NCBI RefSeq assembly: GCF_013408245.1
Contig: NZ_JACBYS010000001.1
Coordinates: 806,001 to 870,000 of the forward strand
Source of the DNA: Duganella sp. 1224
Lineage (GTDB): Bacteria > Pseudomonadota > Gammaproteobacteria > Burkholderiales > Burkholderiaceae_D
DNA: 64,000 bases
Reading direction: 5' to 3'
Positions 25,523 through 34,781 of the stretch are shown here, in pieces (positions within the stretch are counted from its first letter, which is position 1; each line of letters starts with the position of its first letter). A model generated the notes under the pieces. The model did no database searches. It saw only the letters and a list, made by a program, of their open reading frames with translations, and had not been told where the DNA came from. Both the position numbers and the translations under genes were made by a program.

Positions 25523-25992
25523 TCGATATCCGATACACGAGAGAAGAAGACTGGCCGGAACTGAAACGCGTGCGGCTTGCGGCGTTGCAGGACGCGCCGA
25601 CCGCCTTTGGCGTGACCTACGCCTCCGCCGCTGCCTACACCGACGACGCCTGGCGCGACCGCGCCGCGAGGCATGGTAAGGCGCGTTTCATTCTGGCGTT
25701 TGATGGCGCGGAAGCTGTCGGCATCGTTGGCTACGTGCCGAATGCGCAGCGCGAGCTGGAGCTGATCGCCATGTGGGTCGCGCCATCGCACCGTGGCACA
25801 TCGACCGCCGCCCGGCTGGTCGATGCGGTCAAGGCCCATGCCGGCCATCGCATCCTGCTCGATGTGGCGCCGACGAATGCGCGCGCGTCGGCCTTCTACC
25901 AGAAACAAGGCTTTGCGTTCCTGCCGCAATGGGAACCGCTGGAAAGCCACCCCCACATCCAGCTGCAAAAGATGGCGTGGTCAAAGGGATAA
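25519..25992 (+). CDS. GNAT-family N-acetyltransferase
   Basis: A 157-residue single-domain GNAT: acetyl-CoA-binding region ELIAMWVAPSHRGTSTAARL and the terminal NARASAFYQKQGF segment. No substrate-specific motif is recognisable. It ends the GFA/GNAT unit and is followed by a perfect 13-base-arm hairpin at 26045-26074. Confidence 0.92.
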   Translation: MIDIRYTREEDWPELKRVRLAALQDAPTAFGVTYASAAAYTDDAWRDRAARHGKARFILAFDGAEAVGIVGYVPNAQRELELIAMWVAPSHRGTSTAARLVDAVKAHAGHRILLDVAPTNARASAFYQKQGFAFLPQWEPLESHPHIQLQKMAWSKG

Positions 25993-26044
25993 AAGTCGAC
26001 CGTCCGCCGCGAGCGGGAACCGTTCACCCCGCACTGCGGCGCGT

Positions 26045-26074
26045 AGGGTCAGACCCCGTAAGGGGTCTGACCCT
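26045..26074. repeat. Perfect palindrome, REP-like element
   Basis: AGGGTCAGACCCC-GTAA-GGGGTCTGACCCT: 13-base perfect arms and a 4-base loop between convergent genes (GNAT and YdeI-like). Such GGGTCAGACCCC elements recur in Oxalobacteraceae chromosomes (from memory). It may serve as a two-way transcription stop, although no U-tract is present. Confidence 0.75.
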
Positions 26075-26099
26075 GACCTTCCGGGGTTAGCTGCGAGGA

Positions 26100-26651
26100 T
26101 CAGTCGTCGAGGCCCTTGCCGTCGAGGATGCGTTGCACGCATTTTTCGATGCGCGATTCGCGCGTTGTTGCTTGCTTGGCCGACGAAAAGTGCAGCAGGT
26201 AGGCGCGCTGCCGGCCAGGCGTCAACCCCTCAAACGCCGTGCGCAGGGCTGGCAGTTCATCCATCTTGCGCTCCAACTCCTCGGGAAAAGAGAACTCCGC
26301 AGTCTTCTTGAACGCCACCTTGGCGCCGGATTTTTCCAGCGCGATGGCGTCCTTGATGTAAGCCTTAAGCGTTTTCTCAAGCCGGGTGATGTCGGCCAGC
26401 GCGGTAAAGCGTATCTGCCGCGCGGCCTGCACGTTTTCCGTCTGCTGAATCAGGATGTTCTTCGGATCCTTCATCAACGCGCCCTTGAAGAACAGCAGCG
26501 CGCAGTACTCCTTGAAACCGTGGATCAGCACCACGTTCTGGCCGTCCAGCGTAAAGCAGGGCTGACCCCATTTGACCTGTTCGTCCAGGCCACAATCCAG
26601 CACGATGACGCGCAGTGCATCAAACTCCGCCTGCCACTTTTTATCGCTCAT
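26100..26651 (-). CDS. YdeI/DUF1801-type protein
   Basis: The 183-residue product has the YdeI/YdhG-like N-terminal half (VKWGQPCFTL, FKEYCALLFFKGALM) and a C-terminal helical region with RQRAYLLHFSSAKQATTRESRIEKC, typical of the bacteriocin-protection/OmpD-associated-like tail. The function is unknown. The start at 26651 is fixed by an ATGA overlap with the deacetylase stop. It is the last gene of the coupled NRPS-PPTase-deacetylase unit. Confidence 0.88.
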   Translation of the reverse strand: MSDKKWQAEFDALRVIVLDCGLDEQVKWGQPCFTLDGQNVVLIHGFKEYCALLFFKGALMKDPKNILIQQTENVQAARQIRFTALADITRLEKTLKAYIKDAIALEKSGAKVAFKKTAEFSFPEELERKMDELPALRTAFEGLTPGRQRAYLLHFSSAKQATTRESRIEKCVQRILDGKGLDD

Positions 26652-27379
26652 TTGGGCGCCTCCCATTCAAGGTGAACGACTTTGTAGCCCTTGTCCTGCA
26701 AGACCTTGAGCAGCGTGGGCAGCGCCCTGGCGGTGGCAGCGTGCTCGTCGTGCATCAGGATGATGCCGCGGCCTGCCTTATCCAGGCTCTCGGTCAGGCG
26801 CTGGGCCAGAATGGCGGTGGTATCCTCCGGGGTCCAGTCGTTGATGGCCATGTCGATGGAGGCGACCGTGATGTTGTCGCGCTTGAGCGCCTCCAGCAGC
26901 GTAGGTGTCTCTTCGAGGTAAGGGAAACGGTAGGCCGGCGGTTCGACGCCGAACACCGACTTGTAGGCGGCGCGGCTCAGTTTCAGGTCGTCCAGTTGCT
27001 GCTCGGGCGTCATCGTTCCCAGGTGCGGGTGCGTGTTGCTGTGGATGCCGGCCGAATGGCCCTCGCGGATCAGGCGCCGCGCCAGGTCGGGCTGCTGCTT
27101 GATATGTTCGCCGATCAGGAAGAAGGTCGCCTTGACGCATTGGTCGGACAGCGCTTTCAGCACCAGCGGCGTGTTGTCGGCGGATGGGCCGTCGTCGAAG
27201 GTCAGCACGACTTCACCTTTTTCCAGCGGCAGCGCGGCGTGCTGCAGCGCGCCGTATTGCGCGCCTTCGCGCTTCAGGGTGATGGTGCGGGCGGTGTTGA
27301 GCTGGTCCGGGCCGCACTGGGCGGCGGCGTTGGCGGTGGCTGTGGCGAGAACGGCGAGCAGCAGTGCGGTCAGTCTCAT
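26648..27379 (-). CDS. Secreted polysaccharide deacetylase (NodB domain)
   Basis: A 243-residue protein with a signal peptide (LTALLLAVLATATANAAA) and the carbohydrate esterase 4 motifs in order: TFDDGP, HSNTHPH, YRFPY, ASIDMAINDW and ILMHDEH. It should remove N-acetyl groups from a glycan, or act on a related amide, in the periplasm using a divalent metal. ATGA overlaps join it to the phosphopantetheinyl transferase upstream and the YdeI-like gene downstream. In this operon an acyl-amide product of the synthetase is another possible substrate; that is speculation. Confidence 0.93.
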   Translation of the reverse strand: MRLTALLLAVLATATANAAAQCGPDQLNTARTITLKREGAQYGALQHAALPLEKGEVVLTFDDGPSADNTPLVLKALSDQCVKATFFLIGEHIKQQPDLARRLIREGHSAGIHSNTHPHLGTMTPEQQLDDLKLSRAAYKSVFGVEPPAYRFPYLEETPTLLEALKRDNITVASIDMAINDWTPEDTTAILAQRLTESLDKAGRGIILMHDEHAATARALPTLLKVLQDKGYKVVHLEWEAPK

Positions 27380-27951
27380 GCGGTTTTGTCTCCGATGTGG
27401 ATGTGGCCTGCCAGATCAGGGTCTGGCAGGATCAGCGATATGGAGACGCCCGGAAGGTCGGCTTGCCATTCGCTGAGTTCTAATGCGTGGTATTTTAGCG
27501 CGGCTTCGCGTTGTGTCCATGCGTTCGCGAAGGCTTGCGGGCGGTGTGATGTGGCGTGCAGCGCGGCGGTGGCGGCTGGGCCGAGGTAGTCGCGGGCGAC
27601 GGCCTGCCAGTCAGGGATGTTCTGGACGCGCATGATGTCGGCGCCAATGGGGCCGTGGAGGTTGATGGCCGCCAGCGAGTAGTGGTCTTCGTGCGTGATG
27701 GAGATGCCGACGCCGCTCTGCGCGCCGGCCAGCAGGAGGCGCGGCGGCGTGCCGGGCGTGGAGGTGATGGCGATGTCGGCAACCGGCACGCCCAGCACGG
27801 CGGCCACTGCCTCGCGCGCCGCCAGGCGGACCTGGCGCCGTGCGGCATCGCGCTGCGCGGCGGCGGTGCGGGTGTCGATCAGGATGGCGAACAGGCCGTC
27901 CCGCGGCATCGGCGTGGGGCCGGGCCAGCGGTGGACGGCCAGCGCCTTCAT
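27376..27951 (-). CDS. 4'-phosphopantetheinyl transferase (Sfp-like)
   Basis: A 191-residue protein with the Sfp-type core: GISITHEDHYSLAAI, a PIGADI metal-ligand stretch and WTQREAALKY (the W-x-x-x-E-A-x-x-K motif). It is expected to load coenzyme A's phosphopantetheine arm onto a carrier protein. The start at 27951 overlaps the stop of the synthetase gene as ATGA, so its partner is almost certainly the carrier domain of that synthetase (Ser578). The acidic motif is somewhat divergent from Sfp. Confidence 0.9.
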   Translation of the reverse strand: MKALAVHRWPGPTPMPRDGLFAILIDTRTAAAQRDAARRQVRLAAREAVAAVLGVPVADIAITSTPGTPPRLLLAGAQSGVGISITHEDHYSLAAINLHGPIGADIMRVQNIPDWQAVARDYLGPAATAALHATSHRPQAFANAWTQREAALKYHALELSEWQADLPGVSISLILPDPDLAGHIHIGDKTA

Positions 27952-30900
27952 GGGCGCGCCGGAGCGGCCGGGCAGCCGGCCCAGTTGCCGTTGGCGGGGA
28001 TGGTTTCGCCCTTCATCACCAGCGTCAGCGCGCCGAGGCGGGCGTTGTCGCCGACGGCCGCGCTGTACAGTACCGCCGCGCGCGGCCCCATGTAGACACG
28101 CTCGCCAATCACCACCTGGTCGATCTTCATCACGCGGTCCTCGAACAGGTGCGTCTGCGGGCAGGTGAGCGCATTCAGTTCGCTGTTGTCGCCGATTTGC
28201 ACGCAATCGAATTCAGTGATGTCGGTGGTGTCCATGTACACGCCCTTGCCGATGCGGCAGCCCAGCAGGTTGAAGGCGATCGGCAGCCACGGCGTGCCGC
28301 GCAGGTAGCGCATGAAGTTGGGCACGGCGATGCCTTCATACAGGTTGGTCACGCCTTCCGACAGCCACACAAACGGCGTCCACATCGGCTCCGACTGTTT
28401 GCGATAGCGGCCGATCAGCGCCCACTTGAGCAGCACCACGAACACATAATTCAGCACGCCATACCCCAGGCCCGCCAGCGCCAGATCCCACGTCACTTCC
28501 GCCCAGCGGCCGGCACCGGCCGCCGGCATCACCGCCAGCACCAGCGTGTAGCCCACCGCGATCACCAGCGCGTGCGGCGCGACGATGCGGAAGGCCTCGA
28601 TCAAGCCGCGTCCCAGGCGGCGCAGCGGCGACGGGTGGAAGGTCAGGTGTTCCGGATAACCGCTGGTCTGCTCGCGCGCCGGCAGGTTGATAGGCGGGGA
28701 ACCGAGCCACGTATCGCCGTCCTTCATGTGGTGATTATCCGGCGCGCGCGAATGCACGCCGATCAGCACATGCTCCGGCAGCACAGTGCCGTCCGGGATG
28801 TAGGCACCGTTGCCGACGAAGCTGCGGTGCGACACCACGGTTGGCTTCATCACCATCCAGCCGCCGTCGATTTCTTCGTCGCCCAGCATGACCGCGTCGG
28901 CGATGAAGGTTTCGTCGCCCAGCGTCAGCATGTCCGGCACCACGCCCAGCGCGGTGGAGATTTCTGCGTCCTTGCCCACCTTGGCGCCCAGCAGGCGATA
29001 CCAGTACGGCGCGAACACGGTGGCGTAAATACCATGCAAAACGTTCAGGCTCGATTCCTGGATCTGGCTCACCAGCCATTTGGCACAGTAGGTGTTGCCG
29101 TGCACCGGGAACTGGCCGGGCTTCAGGCGTGGCAGCGCGCTCCAGCGGATACCGGCCGAGATCAGGGCGGTCAGCACGATCAGCACCGTGCTGGCGGGGA
29201 AGGCCAGCAGGAAGTAGCGCAGCAGTTGAATGCGCACGTCGTCGCCCTGAATCCACGGCAGCCAGCCCGCTTCGTCAAACCAGTCGATCAACACGAAGCT
29301 CGGGAACACCGGCATGAAGAACAGCGTGACGATGCCGAGGATGCCGAGCACGAAGAACAGCGCCTCGGCGGCGCGGCGCGCGGCGGTAACTGGTGGGCGC
29401 GGCGGCAGGCGGGTGGTATCGAAGGCGCCCATGTCGCGCGCCGGTGAACCGGCCCACACGCGGCCGGCCGGCACCACGCCGCCGTCGCTGAGCGCCGACT
29501 GGCCTTCCAGATGGCCCAGCGTCTCCACGCGCGTGTTCCCCTCCAGGATGGCGTAGGAGCTGACGCAGGCGTCTTTTTCCAGCGTGATCTGGCCAAGGTG
29601 CAACTGGCCGCGTTCGACGCGGGCGTTTTCAAAATTGACGGCGTTGCCGATGCTGACCTGGTCGCCGATGTGCAGCAGGTCCGGGGCCCGTAGCGTGTAG
29701 GAGCCGATCGTGACTTCCTTGCCGATCCTGGCGCCGAGCGCGCGCAGCCACCAGATGTTGAGCGAGGAACCGCTGAGCAGATAGGCCGGCGCCGCCTCCA
29801 CCAGGCGGTCTGCCAGCCACCAGCGGTAGTAGGTCAGCCCCCATAGTGGGTAGCTGCCGGCTTGCAGGCGGCCGGCGATCAGCCACTTGCCAAGAATGGC
29901 GATGCCGAATTCGCCGATGGTCGCCAGCAGGAACACGCCGACCGAGGCGGCAATGGCGCGCGCCACCGAGTCGCCGGGGTCGCCGGTGAAGAAGTGATAG
30001 GTGAAGAAGGGCGCCAGCCATTGCGCCATGCGCAGCGTGACCAGCGGCGGCATGGCAGCGGCCTGGGCGATGCCGCATACCCAGCGTTTTACCCGCGATG
30101 GCGGCGTCCAGTCCTGTTCCTGCTGGCCGCCGCCGGGAGCGTCGGCCAGCGCCTGGGCGATCTTGCCGATCTGGCGTTGCTGGTAGATGTCCCTGACGGT
30201 GACGTGGGCGTAGCGCGGGTCGGCGCGCAGCGCGGAGGCCAGGCGGGCGGCGAAGAACGAGTGGCCGCCAAGATCGCTGAAAAAATCGGCGTGGCGCAAG
30301 ATCGGCTGGCCGGGGAACAGCGTGGCTAGCGCGGCGAACAGCGCTTCCTCTGCTGGCGTTTCAGGCAGGTCGGATTCGGCGACGCTGCCGGCCGGCGGGG
30401 CGCTGAGCGGCGTGGCCTTCAGCGTTTTGCGGTCGATTTTGCCCGAGGTCAGGCGCGGCATGGCGTCCAGCATTTGGTAGCGGCCGGGGACCATGTGCGG
30501 CGGCAGTTTTTCGGCCAGCGCGGCGCGCAGCGTGCGGTTGTCCAGCGTGACGCCGGAATCGGGCACGATGTAGGCCACCAGCTGGTCGATGCCGTCATCC
30601 TTGCGCAGCAGGACGGCGACCGTGCCGACGCCGGGTTGCTGCGCCAGCAGGGCTTCGATTTCGCCCAGCTCCACGCGGAAGCCGCGGATCTTGACCTGGT
30701 CGTCGGCGCGGCCCAGGCAGGTCACTTCCTCGTCCGGGCCGATGCGCGCCAGGTCGCCGGTGCGGTACAGGCGCGCGTCGTGCGGGCCGGTGGACCAGGG
30801 ATTGGGCAGGAATTTTTCCGCCGTCAGGTCAGGGCGGCCGAGGTAGCCGGCCGCCAGGCCTGGGCCGGTGATGCATAATTCGCCGACTTCGCCGTAGGGC

Positions 30901-31991
30901 AGCAGGCGCAGGACCGGGCCGGAGGCGCCGGGCGCGGCGTCGGTATTGGCGTCGATGACCAGCAGGCCGTAGTTGGGCAGCGGGCGGCCGATGGTGACCG
31001 GATAGCCCGGCTGCAGGCGCGCCAGACTGGCCGACACCGTGGCCTCGGTCGGCCCATAGGTGTTGAACATCTGCCGGCCCTCGCGCGACCAGCGCGCGAC
31101 CAGCGACTCCGGACAGGCCTCGCCGCCGAGGTTAATCAGCCGCAGGCCCGGCACGTCCTGGTTGAACAGCGCGAGCAGCGTCGGCACCGCATGCAGCACC
31201 GTCACGTGGTGCTGCTCCAGCATGCGCGGCAGCGTCTCCGGATCGCCGCTGATTTCCTTGGGCCCGATCCACAGCGTGGCGCCGACCAGGTACGAAATCC
31301 AGATCTCCTCGAACGACATGTCGAAGGCCACCGAAAAGCCCTGATACACCTTGTCGTCGGCGCGCACGCCCAGCACCTCGTTCTCGCTGCGCAGGAAGTG
31401 GCAGATGCTGCGCTGGGTGATCAGGATGCCTTTCGGCTTGCCGGTCGAGCCGGACGTGTAGATCACATACGCCGGCACGTCCGGCGACACGGTGCCGCGC
31501 CGCGCCAGCACCTCGCCGTCCGCCGGCGCGGCCAGCAGCGCCTCCGCGGTCCACACCGGACGGCCGGACGCCACGAAATCGGCCAGCGCGGCCAGGCGCG
31601 GCGCGAACGCGGCGCTGGTCAGCACACCGGCGCCGGACGCGTCGTCCAGGCACACCTGCAGCCGCTCGACCGGCGTATCCTCATCCACCGGCAGCCACGC
31701 GGCGCCGGCCTTGGCGATGCCCGCCTGCAGCACCAGCAACTCGATCCCGCGCGGCAGCCACAGGCCGACGATCTGGCCCGGCCGGACGCCCGCCGCGATC
31801 AGCCGCGACGCCACCAGGTCGGCCTGCCCGTTCAGCTCACGGTAGCTCAGCGACCGTTCGCCGAAAATCAGCGCGGTCTGGTCGGGCGTGCGGGCGGCGC
31901 TGGCTTCCAGCAGGTCGGCGAGGATCTCCTCGCGCAGCAGGCTTTCCTGCTGAGGGCCAAAAAGGACGTGCGGTGTTGCGGCTTGATTCAT
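27948..31991 (-). CDS. Pls/PosA-type non-ribosomal peptide synthetase (A-T-membrane-tandem beta-helix)
   Basis: The 1347-residue product has an adenylation domain (about 1-525: YVIYTSGSTGKPKG at 175-188, NTYGPTE, YRTGD, GRADDQVKIRGFRVELGE, Lys518 in SGKID) and a carrier domain with Ser578 in LGGHS. It has no condensation or thioesterase domain. The rest alternates membrane helices with three left-handed beta-helix-like blocks (starting near GARIGKEVTIG, GAKVGKDAEIS, GCRIGKGVYMD). This order is that of the epsilon-poly-lysine synthetase Pls and polyspermidine-type PosA proteins (TIGR02353-type C-terminal part). The pocket begins Asp224-Met225 with Glu228, compatible with a basic amino acid but not decisive. 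It leads a four-gene unit with its own PPTase. Product: probably a membrane-made isopeptide homopolymer (inference). Confidence 0.9.
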   Translation of the reverse strand: MNQAATPHVLFGPQQESLLREEILADLLEASAARTPDQTALIFGERSLSYRELNGQADLVASRLIAAGVRPGQIVGLWLPRGIELLVLQAGIAKAGAAWLPVDEDTPVERLQVCLDDASGAGVLTSAAFAPRLAALADFVASGRPVWTAEALLAAPADGEVLARRGTVSPDVPAYVIYTSGSTGKPKGILITQRSICHFLRSENEVLGVRADDKVYQGFSVAFDMSFEEIWISYLVGATLWIGPKEISGDPETLPRMLEQHHVTVLHAVPTLLALFNQDVPGLRLINLGGEACPESLVARWSREGRQMFNTYGPTEATVSASLARLQPGYPVTIGRPLPNYGLLVIDANTDAAPGASGPVLRLLPYGEVGELCITGPGLAAGYLGRPDLTAEKFLPNPWSTGPHDARLYRTGDLARIGPDEEVTCLGRADDQVKIRGFRVELGEIEALLAQQPGVGTVAVLLRKDDGIDQLVAYIVPDSGVTLDNRTLRAALAEKLPPHMVPGRYQMLDAMPRLTSGKIDRKTLKATPLSAPPAGSVAESDLPETPAEEALFAALATLFPGQPILRHADFFSDLGGHSFFAARLASALRADPRYAHVTVRDIYQQRQIGKIAQALADAPGGGQQEQDWTPPSRVKRWVCGIAQAAAMPPLVTLRMAQWLAPFFTYHFFTGDPGDSVARAIAASVGVFLLATIGEFGIAILGKWLIAGRLQAGSYPLWGLTYYRWWLADRLVEAAPAYLLSGSSLNIWWLRALGARIGKEVTIGSYTLRAPDLLHIGDQVSIGNAVNFENARVERGQLHLGQITLEKDACVSSYAILEGNTRVETLGHLEGQSALSDGGVVPAGRVWAGSPARDMGAFDTTRLPPRPPVTAARRAAEALFFVLGILGIVTLFFMPVFPSFVLIDWFDEAGWLPWIQGDDVRIQLLRYFLLAFPASTVLIVLTALISAGIRWSALPRLKPGQFPVHGNTYCAKWLVSQIQESSLNVLHGIYATVFAPYWYRLLGAKVGKDAEISTALGVVPDMLTLGDETFIADAVMLGDEEIDGGWMVMKPTVVSHRSFVGNGAYIPDGTVLPEHVLIGVHSRAPDNHHMKDGDTWLGSPPINLPAREQTSGYPEHLTFHPSPLRRLGRGLIEAFRIVAPHALVIAVGYTLVLAVMPAAGAGRWAEVTWDLALAGLGYGVLNYVFVVLLKWALIGRYRKQSEPMWTPFVWLSEGVTNLYEGIAVPNFMRYLRGTPWLPIAFNLLGCRIGKGVYMDTTDITEFDCVQIGDNSELNALTCPQTHLFEDRVMKIDQVVIGERVYMGPRAAVLYSAAVGDNARLGALTLVMKGETIPANGNWAGCPAAPARP

Positions 31992-32117
31992 GCGGTGGCT
32001 TTTCTCGGTATCAGGGCATCATTGTACGGTACGCCAGATCGTTCCCATAGAGGGAGAATGCAAGTTCCGCTTACAGCCTTTACAATAGGAAATACGAGCC
32101 AAAACTGAAGGAGCCGC

Positions 32118-33620
32118 ATGTCTACCACCCGCCCATTCATCGCCCCGATGCAGTTTGACGACCCGCAGGCCGCCTACGACCAGGTGCTGGCCATCTACGA
32201 CGCCAATATCGCCTATCTGCGCGACGCCATGAAGCGTTTTGTGGCCGGCGAAAACGTCGGCGACCACGTGCGCGCCTGCTACCCGTTCGTGCGCGTCCAT
32301 ACCGACACCGTGGCGCGCGCCGACTCGCGCCTGGCATTCGGCTTCGTCGCCGGCCCCGGTACCTACGAAACCACGCTGACCCGGCCCGACCTGTTTGCCC
32401 GCTACTATCTGCAGCAATTCAAGCTGCTGCTGAAGAACCACGGCAGCCACCATGTCAAGATCGAGGTGGGCGTCAGCGCGCAGCCGATTCCCATCCACTT
32501 TTCGATCGCCGAACATGAGCACATCGAGGGCAGCCTGACCGCCGAGCGCCGCCTGCTGATGCGCGACGTGTTCGACCTGCCCAACCTGGCCGCCATGGAT
32601 GACGGCATCGCCAACGGCACCCACGAGCCGCCGATGGGCGAGGCGCAGCCGCTGTCGCTGTTCACCGCGCCGCGCGTCGACTATTCGCTGCAGCGCCTGC
32701 GCCATTACACCGGCACCTCGTGCGAGCATTTCCAGAAGTTCGTCCTGTTCACCAACTACCAGTTCTACATCGACGAATTCATCAAGCTGGGGCACGAGCT
32801 GATGGCCAGCCCGTCCTCCGAGCCGGGCAACGACTACATCGCCTTCGTCGAACCGGGCAACCTGGTGATGCGGCGCGTGGGGCAGGCGGTGGAGCCGGGC
32901 GATGCCCACGGCGCCCAGCCGCCACGCCTGCCGCAGATGCCGGGCTATCACCTGATCCGCGCCGACGGCACCGGCATCTCGATGGTCAATATCGGCGTTG
33001 GCCCGGCCAATGCCAAAACCATCACCGATCACATCGCGGTGCTGCGCCCGCACGCGTGGCTGATGCTGGGCCATTGCGCCGGCCTGCGCAACACCCAGGA
33101 ACTGGGCGACTATGTGCTGGCCCACGGCTACGTGCGCGAAGACCACGTGCTGGACGAGGACCTGCCGCTGTGGGTGCCGATTCCGCCGCTGGCCGAGGTG
33201 CAGGTGGCCATCGAGGCGGCCGTGGCGGAAGTCACGCAGCTCACCGGTCACGACCTGAAGCGCGTGATGCGCACCGGTACCGTCGCCAGCACCGACAACC
33301 GCAACTGGGAACTGATGCCGCAGCGGACGCCGGAGCGCCGCTTCAGCCAGAGCAGGGCGATCGCGCTGGATATGGAAAGCGCCACCATCGCCGCCAACGG
33401 TTTCCGCTTCCGCGTCCCGTACGGCACCTTGTTGTGCGTCAGCGACAAGCCGATGCATGGTGAGATCAAGCTGCCGGGCATGGCCAACCAGTTCTATCGT
33501 GACCGGGTCGACCAGCATTTGCGCATCGGTATCCGCGCCATGGAGCTGCTTCGGGCGCTGGGCGTGGACAAGCTGCACTCGCGCAAGCTGCGCAGCTTTA
33601 CCGAGGTGGCTTTCCAATAA
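32118..33620 (+). CDS. amn: AMP nucleosidase
   Basis: The 500-residue product matches AMP nucleosidase in length and order: an N-terminal AMN-specific domain (VRVHTDTVARADSRLAFGFV) and a C-terminal nucleoside phosphorylase-like domain (ISMVNIGVGPANAKTITDHI, MLGHCAGLR, DMESATIAANGFRFRVPYGT, LCVSDKPMHGEIK). It hydrolyses AMP to adenine and ribose 5-phosphate in the cytoplasm. AAGGAG precedes the ATG. It is divergent from the Pls/PosA-type synthetase with a shared 126-base gap. Confidence 0.96.
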   Translation: MSTTRPFIAPMQFDDPQAAYDQVLAIYDANIAYLRDAMKRFVAGENVGDHVRACYPFVRVHTDTVARADSRLAFGFVAGPGTYETTLTRPDLFARYYLQQFKLLLKNHGSHHVKIEVGVSAQPIPIHFSIAEHEHIEGSLTAERRLLMRDVFDLPNLAAMDDGIANGTHEPPMGEAQPLSLFTAPRVDYSLQRLRHYTGTSCEHFQKFVLFTNYQFYIDEFIKLGHELMASPSSEPGNDYIAFVEPGNLVMRRVGQAVEPGDAHGAQPPRLPQMPGYHLIRADGTGISMVNIGVGPANAKTITDHIAVLRPHAWLMLGHCAGLRNTQELGDYVLAHGYVREDHVLDEDLPLWVPIPPLAEVQVAIEAAVAEVTQLTGHDLKRVMRTGTVASTDNRNWELMPQRTPERRFSQSRAIALDMESATIAANGFRFRVPYGTLLCVSDKPMHGEIKLPGMANQFYRDRVDQHLRIGIRAMELLRALGVDKLHSRKLRSFTEVAFQ

Positions 33621-33630
33621 GCCTGATACG

Positions 33631-33655
33631 TTTTCCGGTATCGAAAACCGGAAAA
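33631..33655. repeat. Inverted repeat after amn
   Basis: TTTTCCGGT-N7-ACCGGAAAA, perfect 9-base arms. It has no U-tract on either strand, so an operator for galM or an RNA-end structure for amn are both possible. It overlaps the TATCG element at 33639-33643. Confidence 0.5.
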
Positions 33656-33689
33656 ATGTCATTGGCGGATTTGGTATATGCTTTATCAT
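33639..33689 (+). promoter_or_regulatory. galM promoter with shared TATCG-N16-CATTGG element
   Basis: TATCG (33639-33643), 16 bases, CATTGG (33660-33665), then TATCAT (33684-33689) as -10 box. The first two parts have the same spacing as at the dehydratase and ABC transporter promoters. Confidence 0.5.
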
Positions 33690-33710
33690 TCGCCTATTTG
33701 GACAGCCGAA

Positions 33711-34769
33711 ATGCAAGCCACCATCACTGACGCTCCGTTTGGCCTCTTGCCGGATGGGCGTGAAGCCGCCCTGTACACCCTGACCAACGCCAACGGCATG
33801 GTCGCCAGGATCAGCAACCTGGGTGGCGTGATCACCGGGCTGCACGTGCCGGATCGCGACGGTGTGCTGGCCGACGTCTGCCACGGCTTCGACAACGCTG
33901 CCGCCTACCTGGGTGAGTCGCATTACTTCGGCGCGTTGATCGGCCGTTACGGCAACCGCATTGCCAATGGTCGCTTCACGCTGGACGGGGTGGTGTATCA
34001 ACTCGACCAGAACGATGGCGTCAACCACCTGCACGGCGGCGCCAACGGCTTCCACCGCCAACTGTGGGAGGCGGAAACCTTCGCCACGCGGCAGTCGGTG
34101 GGCCTGATCCTGACTTACATGAGCCCGGACGGCGACCAGGGTTATCCCGGCAACGCCGAGGTCACCGCCATCTACGAACTGCGCAACGACAACGAGCTGC
34201 GCATCGCCTTCCATGCGGTGTCCGACCGGGCCACGCCGATGAACCTGACCAACCACGCTTACTTCAACCTGGCCGGCAAGGGACAGATTCTCGACCACCA
34301 GCTGACGATTGTCGCCGACGCCTACACCCCGGTCGGTGCAGGGCTGATACCGGTCGGCGCGCCGGCGCCGGTGGCCGGCACCCCGTTCGACTTCCGCACA
34401 CCGCACGCCATCGGCGCGCGCATCGACCAGGCCGACGCGCAGCTGGCGCTGGGCTCTGGCTACGATCATAACTTCGTGCTGGCCAAATCAGCCGACAAGG
34501 CGCTGGAAGTGGCGGCCCGCGTGGTGGATCCGGCATCCGGCCGGGTGCTGGAGGTGTGGACGCAGGAGCCGGGCATCCAGTTCTACAGCGGCAATTTCCT
34601 CAATGACGGCGTGCAGGGCAAGGGCCGCGTCTACAGCCATCGCAGCGCTTTCTGCCTGGAGCCGCAGCACTTCCCGGACTCGCCCAACCGTCCGGACTTC
34701 CCGTCCACCATCCTGCGCCCCAACGAGGAATATGCGACGGTGATGGCCTACCGCTTCAGCGTGGCCTGA
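33711..34769 (+). CDS. galM: Aldose 1-epimerase (mutarotase)
   Basis: A 352-residue galactose mutarotase-fold protein with the GalM signatures IGRYGNRIANGRF, NHLHGGANGFHRQLWE, the catalytic His in NLTNHAYFNL, and the catalytic Glu region CLEPQHFPDSPN. It interconverts alpha and beta anomers of aldoses such as galactose and arabinose. The ATG at 33711 is preferred, because the in-frame ATG at 33678 lies before the -10 box. It stands at the head of the arabinose island and appears to share its regulatory element. Confidence 0.95.
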   Translation: MQATITDAPFGLLPDGREAALYTLTNANGMVARISNLGGVITGLHVPDRDGVLADVCHGFDNAAAYLGESHYFGALIGRYGNRIANGRFTLDGVVYQLDQNDGVNHLHGGANGFHRQLWEAETFATRQSVGLILTYMSPDGDQGYPGNAEVTAIYELRNDNELRIAFHAVSDRATPMNLTNHAYFNLAGKGQILDHQLTIVADAYTPVGAGLIPVGAPAPVAGTPFDFRTPHAIGARIDQADAQLALGSGYDHNFVLAKSADKALEVAARVVDPASGRVLEVWTQEPGIQFYSGNFLNDGVQGKGRVYSHRSAFCLEPQHFPDSPNRPDFPSTILRPNEEYATVMAYRFSVA

Positions 34770-34781
34770 GCTGCCCAGCTA

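Noticed and set aside
33631-33655. Inverted repeat after amn as a rho-independent terminator
   Set aside because: The stem is not followed by a U-tract on either strand, so I list it only as an inverted repeat.
32019-34469. 816-codon minus-strand ORF spanning amn and galM
   Set aside because: Crosses two well-recognised genes on the other strand; no domain seen.
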